From JBDRFZ01 sp043818395 (GTDB taxonomy: Bacteria; Patescibacteriota; Patescibacteriia; 2-12-FULL-60-25), in assembly GCA_043818395.1 (NCBI GenBank), contig JBDRFZ010000044.1, positions 1 through 47,497 on the forward strand: DNA of 47,497 bases, in the 5' to 3' direction. A program made the position numbers and the translations under genes. Position 1 is the stretch's first letter; the number at the start of each line of letters is the position of its first letter. Below the pieces are notes generated by a model that worked only from the letters and a program-made list of their open reading frames with translations, did no database searches and was not told the DNA's origin. Shown piece by piece: positions 7,453 to 15,978 of this stretch.

Positions 7453-9024
7453 ATGAAATTATTGCCAACCATAAAACGTTCCGTCAGTGCCGAAGATCTG
7501 CTTAAGATATGTTTTGCAATATCGTTTATGAGCGGTCTGCTATCGGCTATTTTGTCTGATTCCGGTATGCCGGGTATTCAGCAGATAATACTTGGTACAC
7601 TGCCTTTTTATGCAATTTCGACAGTTGTTACTATTGTTTTTTGGCTTATGGCCGGACGCGAGAGAAGCACGGATGTTGTCTCCGGTGCTTGTGCCCTGGT
7701 TTTGATAGGAGCCTCCATTGGAATCATCGCCTCTTTTTTTAAAATTTGGAACGATGGAAGTTCCTATCTCATTCTCTCACCGTACGAAGCCTGGTTAAAC
7801 ATTATTTCTTTTGGTTTGTATCCGACGCGTTTTGGTTCGTTGGTACAAATCAGATTTTTGCCATTGGTTGTTTTTTTGGGTCTTGGAATTTTTTTATCAC
7901 GCTCCGGAGTATCAAAAGCCAAATCATGGCTGTATTCGGGAGGAGCGTATTTGACACTTATTTTTTCTTATAACTTTATGAGCTTGATCGCCTGGCTAGG
8001 TTCGCGGAGCCTGAGTCAGACCGTATCTACTACAGCCGATACTTTTAGGGTTTTAGTCAGGTTACATTCGATAAGTTACTGGTCACAATCACAGTTGGAT
8101 CGTTTTTTATTGCCCATCGGGAGGCAGGCTGAAAGCACTTTATTAATGACGCATGCTTCCATAATTTTTTTAATCACTACTGCTTTATTGATTTTAATAT
8201 TCATTAAATCTATTCGCGTCCCGACGGGACTGGTAAAAAGAATATCTACAAAAAATTCCGTGCTTTGGGTTTTGCCGGTCGCGATCGGTGTTTCGCTTTC
8301 TTTAACATCGCAGGGTCCCAGAACTTCTTACACAGATGTTTTAGCTCTGATTATTTTTATAATCGTCATTTTGTCTTGGATTGCCTGGTGGAGGTTCGGT
8401 CGCGATATGGATAATCTCGCTCAAGATGAATTGCATCAAGTCGATCTGCCTTTGCCGCGCGGCGAAGTCAGCCTCCAGGATTTGGAGAGCATCAGAAACG
8501 TTCTTTTAACCGTCTGTTTGTTTGGCGCCTGGATATTAGGTTGGCCTGTTTTTCTTGGAATTTTTTCTGCTTCGATAGCAATGTGGTTTTTATCCAGATA
8601 TGGTGCAGGTTTGGGCGATAGCTTGCTGACCAGCTCGCTTGGCAATGCCGTGATAGGGCTCAGTCTTTCCTGGGTCGGGGCCGCCGTTGCATTGCGTGAC
8701 GCCTCCAGCCCGGCCTGGATAACCAGAATGCTTTTCGGCGCGGCTATACTAGTTGGATTGTCGCGGCTGATTAAGGATCTGGGCGATGCGATACTGACTT
8801 CGCGATACGTAATTTGGATATTTATCTCTGCTCTTTTGGTTATTCCGCTCATAACCAAGCAGAATTTTATATGGATTCCGGTTATCGGGGCCGCAGTTTT
8901 TGCCGTGTGGGCGTACAGGGATACGCGGAAATGGCGACATTATGGGATCTATTTTATGGATTTAGCTCTGGTATTGATGGCTTTTATTACATTATTCATC
9001 CCTCAACTCATACGCCATCTATAG
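7453..9024 (+). CDS. Large polytopic membrane protein of unknown function
   Basis: A 523-residue protein with roughly 13-15 hydrophobic segments spread over its length and one longer hydrophilic loop at about residues 315-350 (WWRFGRDMDNLAQDELHQVD). I do not recognise the family. The acidic loop loosely recalls prenyltransferase Asp motifs, but the pattern is not met. It begins 2 nt after the M50 protease stop, which suggests translational coupling and a shared envelope role. It ends 11 nt before the rpsL promoter. Codon use resembles the neighbours. Confidence 0.75.
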   Translation: MKLLPTIKRSVSAEDLLKICFAISFMSGLLSAILSDSGMPGIQQIILGTLPFYAISTVVTIVFWLMAGRERSTDVVSGACALVLIGASIGIIASFFKIWNDGSSYLILSPYEAWLNIISFGLYPTRFGSLVQIRFLPLVVFLGLGIFLSRSGVSKAKSWLYSGGAYLTLIFSYNFMSLIAWLGSRSLSQTVSTTADTFRVLVRLHSISYWSQSQLDRFLLPIGRQAESTLLMTHASIIFLITTALLILIFIKSIRVPTGLVKRISTKNSVLWVLPVAIGVSLSLTSQGPRTSYTDVLALIIFIIVILSWIAWWRFGRDMDNLAQDELHQVDLPLPRGEVSLQDLESIRNVLLTVCLFGAWILGWPVFLGIFSASIAMWFLSRYGAGLGDSLLTSSLGNAVIGLSLSWVGAAVALRDASSPAWITRMLFGAAILVGLSRLIKDLGDAILTSRYVIWIFISALLVIPLITKQNFIWIPVIGAAVFAVWAYRDTRKWRHYGIYFMDLALVLMAFITLFIPQLIRHL

Positions 9025-9034
9025 GTTATAGACC

Positions 9035-9064
9035 TTGACGGTTTGTAGTTATAATTGCTATATT
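9035..9064 (+). promoter_or_regulatory. Promoter of the rpsL-rpsG unit
   Basis: TTGACG (9035-9040), 18-bp spacer, TATATT (9059-9064), with an extended -10 TG at 9056-9057. The predicted start is about 9071, leaving a leader of only about 9 nt before ATG 9080. Confidence 0.7.
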
Positions 9065-9079
9065 TCGGCCACTAAAAAC

Positions 9080-9508
9080 ATGCCAACAATAAATCAGCTG
9101 ATTAAGCGCGGACGTCGTTCTGCACAAAGTAAATCCCAAAGTCCGGCACTTCGGTCACGTCTCGATTCGCTTCATCGCAAGCGTTCGGAACTTAAGCGTG
9201 GTTCCGGTTTTATGCGCGGAGTCTGTACCAAGGTAACGACCATGACGCCAAAGAAACCGAACTCCGCCCTTCGTAAGATTGCGCGTATCCGCCTATCTAA
9301 CGGCATGGAAGTCACGGCATATATTCCCGGCGAGGGACACAACCTTCAGGAGCACTCCATCGTCCTCATCCGCGGCGGTCGCGTTAAAGACCTGCCGGGC
9401 GTTCGTTACCATATTGTGCGCGGCGTTTTTGATACCCAGGGCGTACAGAATCGTAAACGTAGCAGATCGCTCTATGGAACCAAGCGCGCTAAAACTGCAT
9501 CCAAATAA
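9080..9508 (+). CDS. rpsL: 30S ribosomal protein uS12
   Basis: 142 residues starting MPTINQLIKRGRR. The decoding-centre loop TPKKPNSALRK is intact (its Lys corresponds to the classical streptomycin-site Lys42), as is the second loop with PGVRYHIVRG. uS12 lines the decoding site and monitors codon-anticodon pairing. The frame is open upstream to 9035, but that would overlap the promoter; ATG 9080 gives the conserved N-terminus. No SD. rpsG follows after 3 nt. There is a short C-terminal basic tail. Confidence 0.97.
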   Translation: MPTINQLIKRGRRSAQSKSQSPALRSRLDSLHRKRSELKRGSGFMRGVCTKVTTMTPKKPNSALRKIARIRLSNGMEVTAYIPGEGHNLQEHSIVLIRGGRVKDLPGVRYHIVRGVFDTQGVQNRKRSRSLYGTKRAKTASK

Positions 9509-9511
9509 ATT

Positions 9512-9979
9512 ATGAGAGGTCAACAAGCACCGCGCCGAAAAATAAACGCCGATCCAAAACATGCGTCACCAGTCGTAGCGAAATTCGTGAATTATGTGAT
9601 GAAGGATGGAAAAAAATCTACGGCACAGAAAATTGTCTACAAGGCTTTTGATATCATCGCCGAAAAAACCAAGCAGCCGGCTTTGGAAGTCTTTACGACG
9701 GCTATGACAAATATTTCACCTTTACTCGAAGTTAAATCCAGACGCGTGGGCGGAGCTAATTATCAGATCCCTATGCAGGTTCGCGCTGACCGTCGCACTC
9801 AGCTTGCTTTTCGTTGGATTTTATTGGCCGCCAGATCAAAGAAAGGCAAGCCCATGGCTGAAAAACTAGCAACCGAAATCATGGCCGCGGCCGAGAATAC
9901 GGGTGACGCTGTGAAAAAGAAACAAGACGTACAAAGGATGGCTGAAGCCAACCGCGCCTTCGCGCACTTTGCGCGCTAA
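9512..9979 (+). CDS. rpsG: 30S ribosomal protein uS7
   Basis: 155 residues, the normal length. Recognisable landmarks are the N-terminal MRGQQAPRR, DPKHASPVVAKFVNYVMKDGKK and the GGANYQIPMQVRADRR segment. uS7 nucleates assembly of the 30S head and contacts the exit-site tRNA. It begins 3 nt after rpsL without SD, so it probably relies on coupling. A 142-nt gap follows before fusA. Confidence 0.97.
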   Translation: MRGQQAPRRKINADPKHASPVVAKFVNYVMKDGKKSTAQKIVYKAFDIIAEKTKQPALEVFTTAMTNISPLLEVKSRRVGGANYQIPMQVRADRRTQLAFRWILLAARSKKGKPMAEKLATEIMAAAENTGDAVKKKQDVQRMAEANRAFAHFAR

Positions 9980-10121
9980 TCGCGGTATGGATGACGGCAC
10001 TGATCGCAATAATAATTATTGTCTCGAGATAATCGAGAAATTTCTTGATTTAAAGGCGTCTCTATTTTAGGGAGATAGCTTTTTGTACAACAAAAAAGAC
10101 GAACTATAAAAAGAAATCGCT

Positions 10122-12203
10122 ATGCCTAGAGAATATTCTCTCAAAGATACCCGAAACTTCGGGATTATTGCTCACATCGACGCCGGCAAGACCACTGTCT
10201 CCGAGCGCGTTTTGTTTTATACCGGCCGCAAGCACAAGATCGGCGAAGTGCACGAAGGCGAAGCTACCATGGACTGGATGGAACAGGAGCGCGAGCGCGG
10301 TATTACTATTACCTCGGCCGCTACGACTTGTTTTTGGAAAGGTCATCGTATGAATTTGATTGACACTCCCGGGCATATCGATTTCACCATCGAAGTGCAG
10401 CGGTCTTTGCGCGTGCTTGATGGCGCAGTCGTGGTCTTCGACGGCGTGGCCGGCGTTGAACCGCAATCCGAAACCGTTTGGCGTCAGGCTGATAAATACA
10501 GCGTGCCGCGTATTTGTTTTGTAAATAAACTCGATCGCATGGGCGCGGATTTTACAAAAGACGTGGAATCTATCAGAAACCGTTTGAACAAACGAGCTTA
10601 TCCGATCCAGATGCCTATCGGTGCTGAGGATAATTTTCGTGGCATCATCGACTTAATCACCATGAAGGCTGAGATATATAAAGACGACATGGGTCAGCAG
10701 ATTGAGGAATCGGATATTCCGGCCGAGACTCTGGAAGAGGCAAAAAAACTCCGCGGAGAATTTTTAGAGGCGCTGTCCGAAACTGACGAAGCGCTTATGA
10801 ATAAATATTTGGCGGGTGAAGAGCTTTCGGTTGATGAGGTTCGCGCCGCACTTCATCAGGCCGTCATTAAGCAGGATATGTTTCCGATTCTGTGTGGCTC
10901 AGCCCTAAAGAACAAGGGTGTGCAATTCATGCTCGACGCCGTGATTTATTACCTCCCCTCGCCGCTCGAAGTTGCTGCTATTAAAGGCTATGTACCTGGC
11001 AATGAAGAAAATATCGAAGAACGTCCGGCAGATGATAGCGCGCCATTTGCGGCTTTGGCTTTTAAAGTCGTTTCAGATCCGTTTGTAGGCAAACTGATTT
11101 ATTTTCGTGTTTATTCCGGTAATCTGGCAGCTGGTTCATATGTTTTAAATACAAAAACAGGTGAACGTGAACGTGTCGGCCGTATCGTTCGCATGCACGC
11201 CAATTCCCGCGAGGATGTTGACCATGTGTATGCTGGTGAGATTGCGGCCGCTGTCGGTCTTAAAGCCACATTCACAGGGCATACATTATGTGATGAAAAT
11301 CATCCGATTATTCTTGAATCTATTACCATTCCTGAGCCGGTTATCGAAATCGCCATAGAACCAAAGACGAAGGCGGATCAGGAAAAGATGGGTGTTGCTC
11401 TGCAGAAATTAGCTGAAGAAGATCCATCTTTCCGAGTACGCACGGATGACGAGACCCTGCAGACCCTAATTGCCGGCATGGGCGAGTTACATTTGGAAAT
11501 TATCGTGGATCGCATGAAGCGCGAATTCAAAGTCGAAGCCAATGTTGGCAAGCCGCAAGTTTCGTATAAAGAAGCGCTTAAGAAAGCGGCTGAAGGCGAA
11601 GGTAAATTTATTCGTCAATCAGGAGGTCGCGGGCAGTACGGTCATTGCTGGCTCCGGGTCGAACCGCAGGAGCGTGGCAAGGGCTACGAATTCGTTGACG
11701 AAATCAAAGGGGGAATTATTCCACGTGAATATATCCAGCCGATCAACAAAGGAATTCAGGAAGCTTTATCACGCGGTGTTATCGCCGGTTATCCGGTAGT
11801 TGATATCAGGGCTACGGTATATGACGGTTCTTATCATGACGTTGACTCATCCGAAGCGGCTTTCAAGGTTGCTGCTTCCATGGCTTTTCAAGACGCTTGT
11901 AAAAAAGGAGGCATCGCTATCTTGGAACCGATCATGAAAGTGGAAGTTGTGACACCGGAATTATATATGGGAGACGTGATCGGAGATTTGAATTCAAAGC
12001 GCGGGCAGATTAACGAGATGACAGAACGAATGGGCGCGAAAATCATCGAAGCATACGTACCGCTGTCTGAAATGTTCGGTTACGCGACCACGCTTCGTTC
12101 CATGACTCAGGGCCGCGCTTCGTACTCCATGGAATTCGATCATTACGCCGAAACGCCGCAAAATATCCAGGCCGCTATCGTTGAAGGAAGATCGAAGAAG
12201 TAA
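10122..12203 (+). CDS. fusA: Elongation factor G
   Basis: A 693-residue translational GTPase of normal EF-G length. G1 AHIDAGKTT (about 17-25), switch II DTPGHIDF and G4 NKLDRMGADF are intact. Domain IV carries RQSGGRGQYGHC, and the C-terminal half includes GVIAGYPVVDIRA. EF-G drives translocation of tRNAs and mRNA. It is separated from rpsG by 142 nt, and a TATAAA at 10105-10110, 11 nt before ATG, may be its own -10. There is no SD. Unlike the classical str operon, a small gene with its own promoter separates it from tuf. Confidence 0.98.
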   Translation: MPREYSLKDTRNFGIIAHIDAGKTTVSERVLFYTGRKHKIGEVHEGEATMDWMEQERERGITITSAATTCFWKGHRMNLIDTPGHIDFTIEVQRSLRVLDGAVVVFDGVAGVEPQSETVWRQADKYSVPRICFVNKLDRMGADFTKDVESIRNRLNKRAYPIQMPIGAEDNFRGIIDLITMKAEIYKDDMGQQIEESDIPAETLEEAKKLRGEFLEALSETDEALMNKYLAGEELSVDEVRAALHQAVIKQDMFPILCGSALKNKGVQFMLDAVIYYLPSPLEVAAIKGYVPGNEENIEERPADDSAPFAALAFKVVSDPFVGKLIYFRVYSGNLAAGSYVLNTKTGERERVGRIVRMHANSREDVDHVYAGEIAAAVGLKATFTGHTLCDENHPIILESITIPEPVIEIAIEPKTKADQEKMGVALQKLAEEDPSFRVRTDDETLQTLIAGMGELHLEIIVDRMKREFKVEANVGKPQVSYKEALKKAAEGEGKFIRQSGGRGQYGHCWLRVEPQERGKGYEFVDEIKGGIIPREYIQPINKGIQEALSRGVIAGYPVVDIRATVYDGSYHDVDSSEAAFKVAASMAFQDACKKGGIAILEPIMKVEVVTPELYMGDVIGDLNSKRGQINEMTERMGAKIIEAYVPLSEMFGYATTLRSMTQGRASYSMEFDHYAETPQNIQAAIVEGRSKK

Positions 12204-12274
12204 AAAGTTACGATCAAAAATGTAATTAGAAAAGCGATTTTTTAGCCTGATGAATTTTCTGTTTATTATGCAGC

Positions 12275-12304
12275 TTGCATCTTCTAAGTATTTACTGTTA
12301 GATA
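12275..12304 (+). promoter_or_regulatory. Promoter candidate for the small gene between fusA and tuf
   Basis: TTGCAT (12275-12280), 18-bp spacer, TAGATA (12299-12304) with a TG extension (12296-12297), 10 nt before ATG 12315. The -35 word is the same as at the tuf promoter. Confidence 0.45.
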
Positions 12305-12314
12305 GTTTCAAACT

Positions 12315-12611
12315 ATGTCTATACAGCAAGTTTTTGAATCAGCCAGACGACTCGGTTTGCCGGTAATCGTAACCGATCTTGGCGCACGAGATCCTATGGT
12401 TGTATTGCCTCTTGAACAGTTCGAGGCTTTGGCTAGCGAGTCCCCAATTAAAACGTCTATGAAAACCGAATCTCATGACGGTTTAGGGGGCGCGGGAGCG
12501 TCGTCTAATAAACAGATCGGTGATCAGGATTCTTTTTCCGGATCTGCGGCAGGTCAGGATATTCCGTTAGATGAGCGTTTTTATTTAGAGCCAGTAGATG
12601 AGACTAAATAA
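12315..12611 (+). CDS. Small protein with a Phd/YefM-like N-terminus
   Basis: 98 residues inserted between fusA and tuf. The first 40 residues (IQQVFESARRLGLPVIVTDLG, then PMVVLPLEQFEAL) follow the helix-strand-strand-helix rhythm of Phd/YefM antitoxin N-domains (V/I-I-T...V-V-L-x-L-x-x-F/Y-x-x-L). The remaining half is low-complexity, rich in Gly, Ser, Asp and Glu, and probably disordered. No toxin partner lies beside it, so an antitoxin role is doubtful; the fold match is by eye. It has its own promoter candidate and is followed by the tuf promoter. Its acidic C-terminus could be a protein-binding tail. Confidence 0.65.
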   Translation: MSIQQVFESARRLGLPVIVTDLGARDPMVVLPLEQFEALASESPIKTSMKTESHDGLGGAGASSNKQIGDQDSFSGSAAGQDIPLDERFYLEPVDETK

Positions 12612-12715
12612 AAAATAATTAAAAAATACGCTAAACTAAGGGTATTTTTGATTCAGATGTACATTTCAGAGTCCATTGTTGATGATTAAGCCAAGAAATA
12701 CATGGGTTTAGGTCC

Positions 12716-12744
12716 TTGCATCATCCAAAAGCACCTGCTATAGT
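12716..12744 (+). promoter_or_regulatory. Promoter of tuf and the S10 operon
   Basis: TTGCAT (12716-12721), exactly 17-bp spacer, TATAGT (12739-12744). The predicted start is about 12751, giving a leader of about 62 nt that contains CTCG/CGAG at 12777-12790. A second hexamer TATAAC (12803-12808), 5 nt before ATG 12814, could give a leaderless transcript. Confidence 0.7.
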
Positions 12745-12813
12745 TCTGCTACAAAATTTTAACTTTTAAAGGGACTCTCGCATTCACGAGATTCCAAAGC
12801 TATATAACTCGTT

Positions 12814-14004
12814 ATGGCGGAAGCATTTTCTCGCTCAAAGCCACATGTAAATGTGGGCACAATAGGTCACGTTGACCACGGTAAGACAACGCTTACCGCT
12901 GCTATTTTAAAGGTGCTGGCTGCGCACGGCATGAAAGCCGATGAAAAGCGCATAGAGGCTCTTGACAAAGCTCCGGAATCTAAACAGCGCGGTATCACGA
13001 TCGCTACGGCTCACGTAGAATACGAAACGGAAAAACGTCACTATGCGCACGTCGACTGTCCGGGTCATGCCGACTATATCAAGAACATGATTACCGGAGC
13101 GGCTCAGATGGACGGTGCTATTTTGGTTGTTGCGGCCACTGATGGTCCTATGCCGCAGACTCGCGAGCATATTCTATTAGCCCACCAGGTCGGTGTGCCT
13201 AATATCATCGTTTTTCTTAACAAGGTCGATATGGTTGAAGATCCGGAATTAATAGATTTGGTAGAGCAGGAAATCAGAGATTTGTTAAAGAAATACGAAT
13301 ATCCTGGCGATACAACACCGATTATCCGCGGTTCAGCTCTCAAAGCTTTAGAAAATCCTTCTGATGAAAATGCCGCCAAGCCTGTTTTGGAGCTTATCAA
13401 ACAATTGGATGAATATATTCCAGAACCAGTCCGTGAGACAGACAAGCCTTTTCTCATGCCTGTTGAAGACGTATTCTCCATTGAAGGTCGTGGCACGGTT
13501 GTTACCGGTCGTATAGAGCGCGGAGAAATTAAAATAAACGAAGAGATCGAAATAGTCGGTTTGGGTGATACCAGAAAGACAGTCGTAACCGGCATTGAAA
13601 TGTTCAATAAACAGCTTAACGAGGGTCGTGCCGGAGATAATGCCGGATTACTACTTCGCGGTATCAAGAAAGATGAGGTAGAGCGCGGTATGGTGTTGGC
13701 CAAACCCGGATCAATGACTCCGCATACTGAATTCCAGGCTGAAGTTTACGCCTTAACCAAAGAAGAGGGTGGAAGACATAAGCCGTTTATTACTGGCTAT
13801 AAACCTCAGTTTTACATCCGTACAACTGATGTTACCGGCGAAGTTAAACTCCCGGAAGGTGTAGCCATGGTACAGCCTGGTGATACGGTAAATATGGATA
13901 TTACGTTAATCAGCCCGGTTGCCATTGAAGATAAAATGCGTTTCGCCATCCGCGAGGGCGGCAGGACGGTCGGCGCCGGCGTAGTAACAAAAATTATCAA
14001 GTAA
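12814..14004 (+). CDS. tuf: Elongation factor Tu
   Basis: 396 residues, the standard length. P-loop GHVDHGKTTL, switch II DCPGHADYIKNM and G4 NKVDMV are all intact, followed by domains 2 and 3 (VEDVFSIEGRGTVVTGRIERG at the domain 2 start). EF-Tu delivers aminoacyl-tRNA to the ribosome. It has no SD and is preceded by a strong promoter plus a possible proximal -10. rpsJ follows immediately, so it probably heads the S10-spc transcript. Confidence 0.98.
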   Translation: MAEAFSRSKPHVNVGTIGHVDHGKTTLTAAILKVLAAHGMKADEKRIEALDKAPESKQRGITIATAHVEYETEKRHYAHVDCPGHADYIKNMITGAAQMDGAILVVAATDGPMPQTREHILLAHQVGVPNIIVFLNKVDMVEDPELIDLVEQEIRDLLKKYEYPGDTTPIIRGSALKALENPSDENAAKPVLELIKQLDEYIPEPVRETDKPFLMPVEDVFSIEGRGTVVTGRIERGEIKINEEIEIVGLGDTRKTVVTGIEMFNKQLNEGRAGDNAGLLLRGIKKDEVERGMVLAKPGSMTPHTEFQAEVYALTKEEGGRHKPFITGYKPQFYIRTTDVTGEVKLPEGVAMVQPGDTVNMDITLISPVAIEDKMRFAIREGGRTVGAGVVTKIIK

Positions 14005-14057
14005 AATTGCCCCGTAAAGTCTCTCTCGATGATAAAATCGAGGGGACGGGAACGACC

Positions 14058-14402
14058 ATGACGGAAACTAAATCAAAAAAAACGGTTACCAAAGAAGTAT
14101 CATCCAGGATCCGCATCAAGATCAGAGCCTTTGATCATAAAATAATTGATCAAGCGACCAGGACTATCATTGATACCGCCGAGAGAACAGGTGCGCGCGT
14201 GGTTGGCCCAGTCCCGTTGCCTACCGAAAAAAAGAAATGGACAGTGAACCGTTCCTCGTTTATTCACAAGAATGCCCGCGAACAATTTGAGATGCGCATT
14301 CACAAGAGAATTGTCGATATCTTAGATCCAAACGCAAAGACCATAGAGGCTCTTACCTCCTTGAATCTTCCGGCAGGCGTGGACGTTGAAATAAAAATGT
14401 AA
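14058..14402 (+). CDS. rpsJ: 30S ribosomal protein uS10
   Basis: 114 residues from ATG 14058. uS10 landmarks are IRIKIRAFDHKIIDQA near the start, GPVPLPT and KWTVNRSSFIHKNAREQFEMR. The frame is open back to a TTG at 14007, 2 nt after tuf, but ATG 14058 has an SD-like AGGGGACGGG just upstream and yields a length near the usual 100-105 plus a short basic N-terminal tail. uS10 is part of the 30S head and also acts in transcription antitermination with NusB. Unusually, about 325 nt of structured non-coding sequence follows before rplC. Confidence 0.95.
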   Translation: MTETKSKKTVTKEVSSRIRIKIRAFDHKIIDQATRTIIDTAERTGARVVGPVPLPTEKKKWTVNRSSFIHKNAREQFEMRIHKRIVDILDPNAKTIEALTSLNLPAGVDVEIKM

Positions 14403-14727
14403 AAATTACGCCTCGAGCGCTCGGTAGATCAGCTGAGAAGATTTTCATCTGATGTACCGAGCGCTTCAAAAGAGGCGTTTCGAAAAAAAGCACACCGTAT
14501 TTGTAATTACCAAGGAGTAAGTTGCTTTCCGACATAAGATCGGAATAACCCTCACCGCGATGTGAGTACTACGGCATAACCTCCCTGTTGTTAAAAGCAA
14601 TACGAATGTTCTAAAAAATTTACCTGCCTTTCCGTCGCAGATTGGCCCAGCGCCAGCCAAAGCAACGAGATATCGTTGCGAGTAGCAGGTGCTGGATTTT
14701 TGCTATCAATCCTCATTGTATCTAGGT
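14403..14727 (+). promoter_or_regulatory. Structured non-coding gap between rpsJ and rplC (candidate leader RNA)
   Basis: No gene fits here. Several hairpins are visible. (1) 14408-14478: ACGCCTC/GAGGCGT outer stem, then a perfect 10-bp stem 14417-14426 with 14455-14464, then ATCAG/CTGAT. (2) TTGCTTT (14522-14528) can close on AAAGCAA (14594-14600), enclosing hairpins TCCGA/TCGGA and CTCAC/GTGAG (14551-14566). (3) CCTGC/GCAGG (about 14623-14689) encloses GCAACGA-GATA-TCGTTGC (14662-14679). An AAGGAG at 14513-14517 precedes a TTG-initiated 8-codon frame (14522-14548). A TGCTATCAA word at 14702-14709 could be an extended -10 for rplC. Known ribosomal leaders sit before rpsJ in other bacteria, so autoregulation by L3 or L4 is plausible but unproven. 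Confidence 0.5.
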
Positions 14728-15333
14728 ATGAAATTCATTCTTGGAAAAAAAATTGAGATGTCACAAATTTTCCGTCCTGATGGGACGGTTGTACCCGTGA
14801 CTTTGGTGCAAGCCGGACCATGTGTCATTACTCAGATTAAGACTGCCGAAAAAGAGGGTTTTAGTGCGGTTCAAATTGGTTTTATATCAGTAAAAAAATT
14901 AAACAAACCAGGCGAAGGACACGCCAAGGATTTGCCGATAAAGCCGCGTGTTCTTTCAGAATTCAGGCTTGAAGATGTTTCTTCATTCAAGCGCGGCGAT
15001 ATGGTTGAAGCCGGTATTTTTCAAGTTGGTGACAAAGTTGATGTATCGGGTATTTCCAAGGGTAAAGGATTCCAAGGGGTCGTTAAACGTCATCACTTTA
15101 AAGGCCATCCTTCATCTCATGGTCATAAAGATCAGCAACGCATGCCGGGTTCGATCGGCGCCGGCGGAGTACAACATGTTATGAAAGGAAGACGGATGGC
15201 TGGTCATATGGGTAATGAATCCGTAACCGTAAAAAATTTACAAGTTATTGAAATACGCGACAATGGAATAATCGCCTTAAAAGGTGCCGTACCCGGGGCA
15301 CGAAATTCGATAATCGAAATAAAAACGGTATAA
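14728..15333 (+). CDS. rplC: 50S ribosomal protein uL3
   Basis: 201 residues beginning MKFILGKKIEMSQIF, the conserved uL3 start, so ATG 14728 is preferred over the open frame back to 14689. The central GKGFQGVVKRHHFKGHPSSHG and GSIGAG segments form the extension that reaches the peptidyl-transferase centre. There is no SD. It starts a tightly packed block after the structured gap, so it may be controlled separately from tuf-rpsJ. rplD follows after 12 nt. Confidence 0.97.
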   Translation: MKFILGKKIEMSQIFRPDGTVVPVTLVQAGPCVITQIKTAEKEGFSAVQIGFISVKKLNKPGEGHAKDLPIKPRVLSEFRLEDVSSFKRGDMVEAGIFQVGDKVDVSGISKGKGFQGVVKRHHFKGHPSSHGHKDQQRMPGSIGAGGVQHVMKGRRMAGHMGNESVTVKNLQVIEIRDNGIIALKGAVPGARNSIIEIKTV

Positions 15334-15345
15334 ATATTACGGAAT

Positions 15346-15978
15346 ATGTCAAAGGTTAAAATATACAATCAAGAAGGAAAAAATACCGGTGAATTGGATC
15401 TTAATCCAAAATATTTTGATGTTTTAGTTAAACCGGCGCTTGTCCACGAAGTAGTTGTCGCACAGGAAGCTAATCGTCGAAAATCAATCGCTCATACGAA
15501 AACAAAGGGTGAAGTAAGGGGCGGCGGTAAGAAGCCTTGGAAGCAAAAAGGTACGGGACGTGCCAGACAAGGTTCAATAAGATCTCCGCAATGGGTTGGC
15601 GGCGGAATAGTTTTTGGTCCGCGTGGAAACAGGAATTTTTCAGTAAAGGTAAATCGTCGTGTCAGACAAAGTGCTTTATTTATGGCGCTTTCGGATAAGG
15701 TTAAGAATGAAAAATTTTTAATATTGGAATCATTCAGTCCTTCCGAGCCAAAAACCAAGCAAGCTGTCTCGCTTTTTTCCAAATTACCGATAGCCAGAAA
15801 AGTATTGGCTGTTATACCAAAGTCAGATCCGATTCTGATGCGCATGGTGCGTAATATTCCAAATGTGAAACTCCAAACCGTAAACAGTTTGAATCTGATG
15901 GATCTGCTCGCTTATCCGACGGTAATTTTTTGGAAGGATGCTGTTCCGGCTTTTGAATCATTGTATCGTAACGCATGA
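15346..15978 (+). CDS. rplD: 50S ribosomal protein uL4
   Basis: 210 residues, near the usual 200. The long loop GKKPWKQKGTGRARQGSIRSP, which extends into the peptide exit tunnel, is intact, followed by GGGIVFGPRGNRNF. In enterobacteria L4 also represses the S10 operon. There is no SD; the start lies 12 nt after rplC. The stop overlaps the rplW start in ATGA (15975-15978). Confidence 0.97.
   Translation: MSKVKIYNQEGKNTGELDLNPKYFDVLVKPALVHEVVVAQEANRRKSIAHTKTKGEVRGGGKKPWKQKGTGRARQGSIRSPQWVGGGIVFGPRGNRNFSVKVNRRVRQSALFMALSDKVKNEKFLILESFSPSEPKTKQAVSLFSKLPIARKVLAVIPKSDPILMRMVRNIPNVKLQTVNSLNLMDLLAYPTVIFWKDAVPAFESLYRNA

Noticed and set aside
8436..8858. 140-codon antisense ORF within the large membrane protein
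   Set aside because: Overlaps a well-supported plus-strand gene with no independent evidence.
12222..12246. Terminator after fusA
   Set aside because: There is a T-run with GCGATTTTTT, but no complementary left arm, unlike the similar-looking secY terminator.
13104..13703. 199-codon antisense ORF within tuf
   Set aside because: Serine/proline-rich translation typical of a shadow frame of a conserved gene; no start signal.
14403..14727. tmRNA, SRP RNA or RNase P RNA in the rpsJ-rplC gap
   Set aside because: None of the recognisable conserved cores (tRNA-like T-arm of tmRNA, GGAA/AGCA SRP loop, RNase P P4) was seen.
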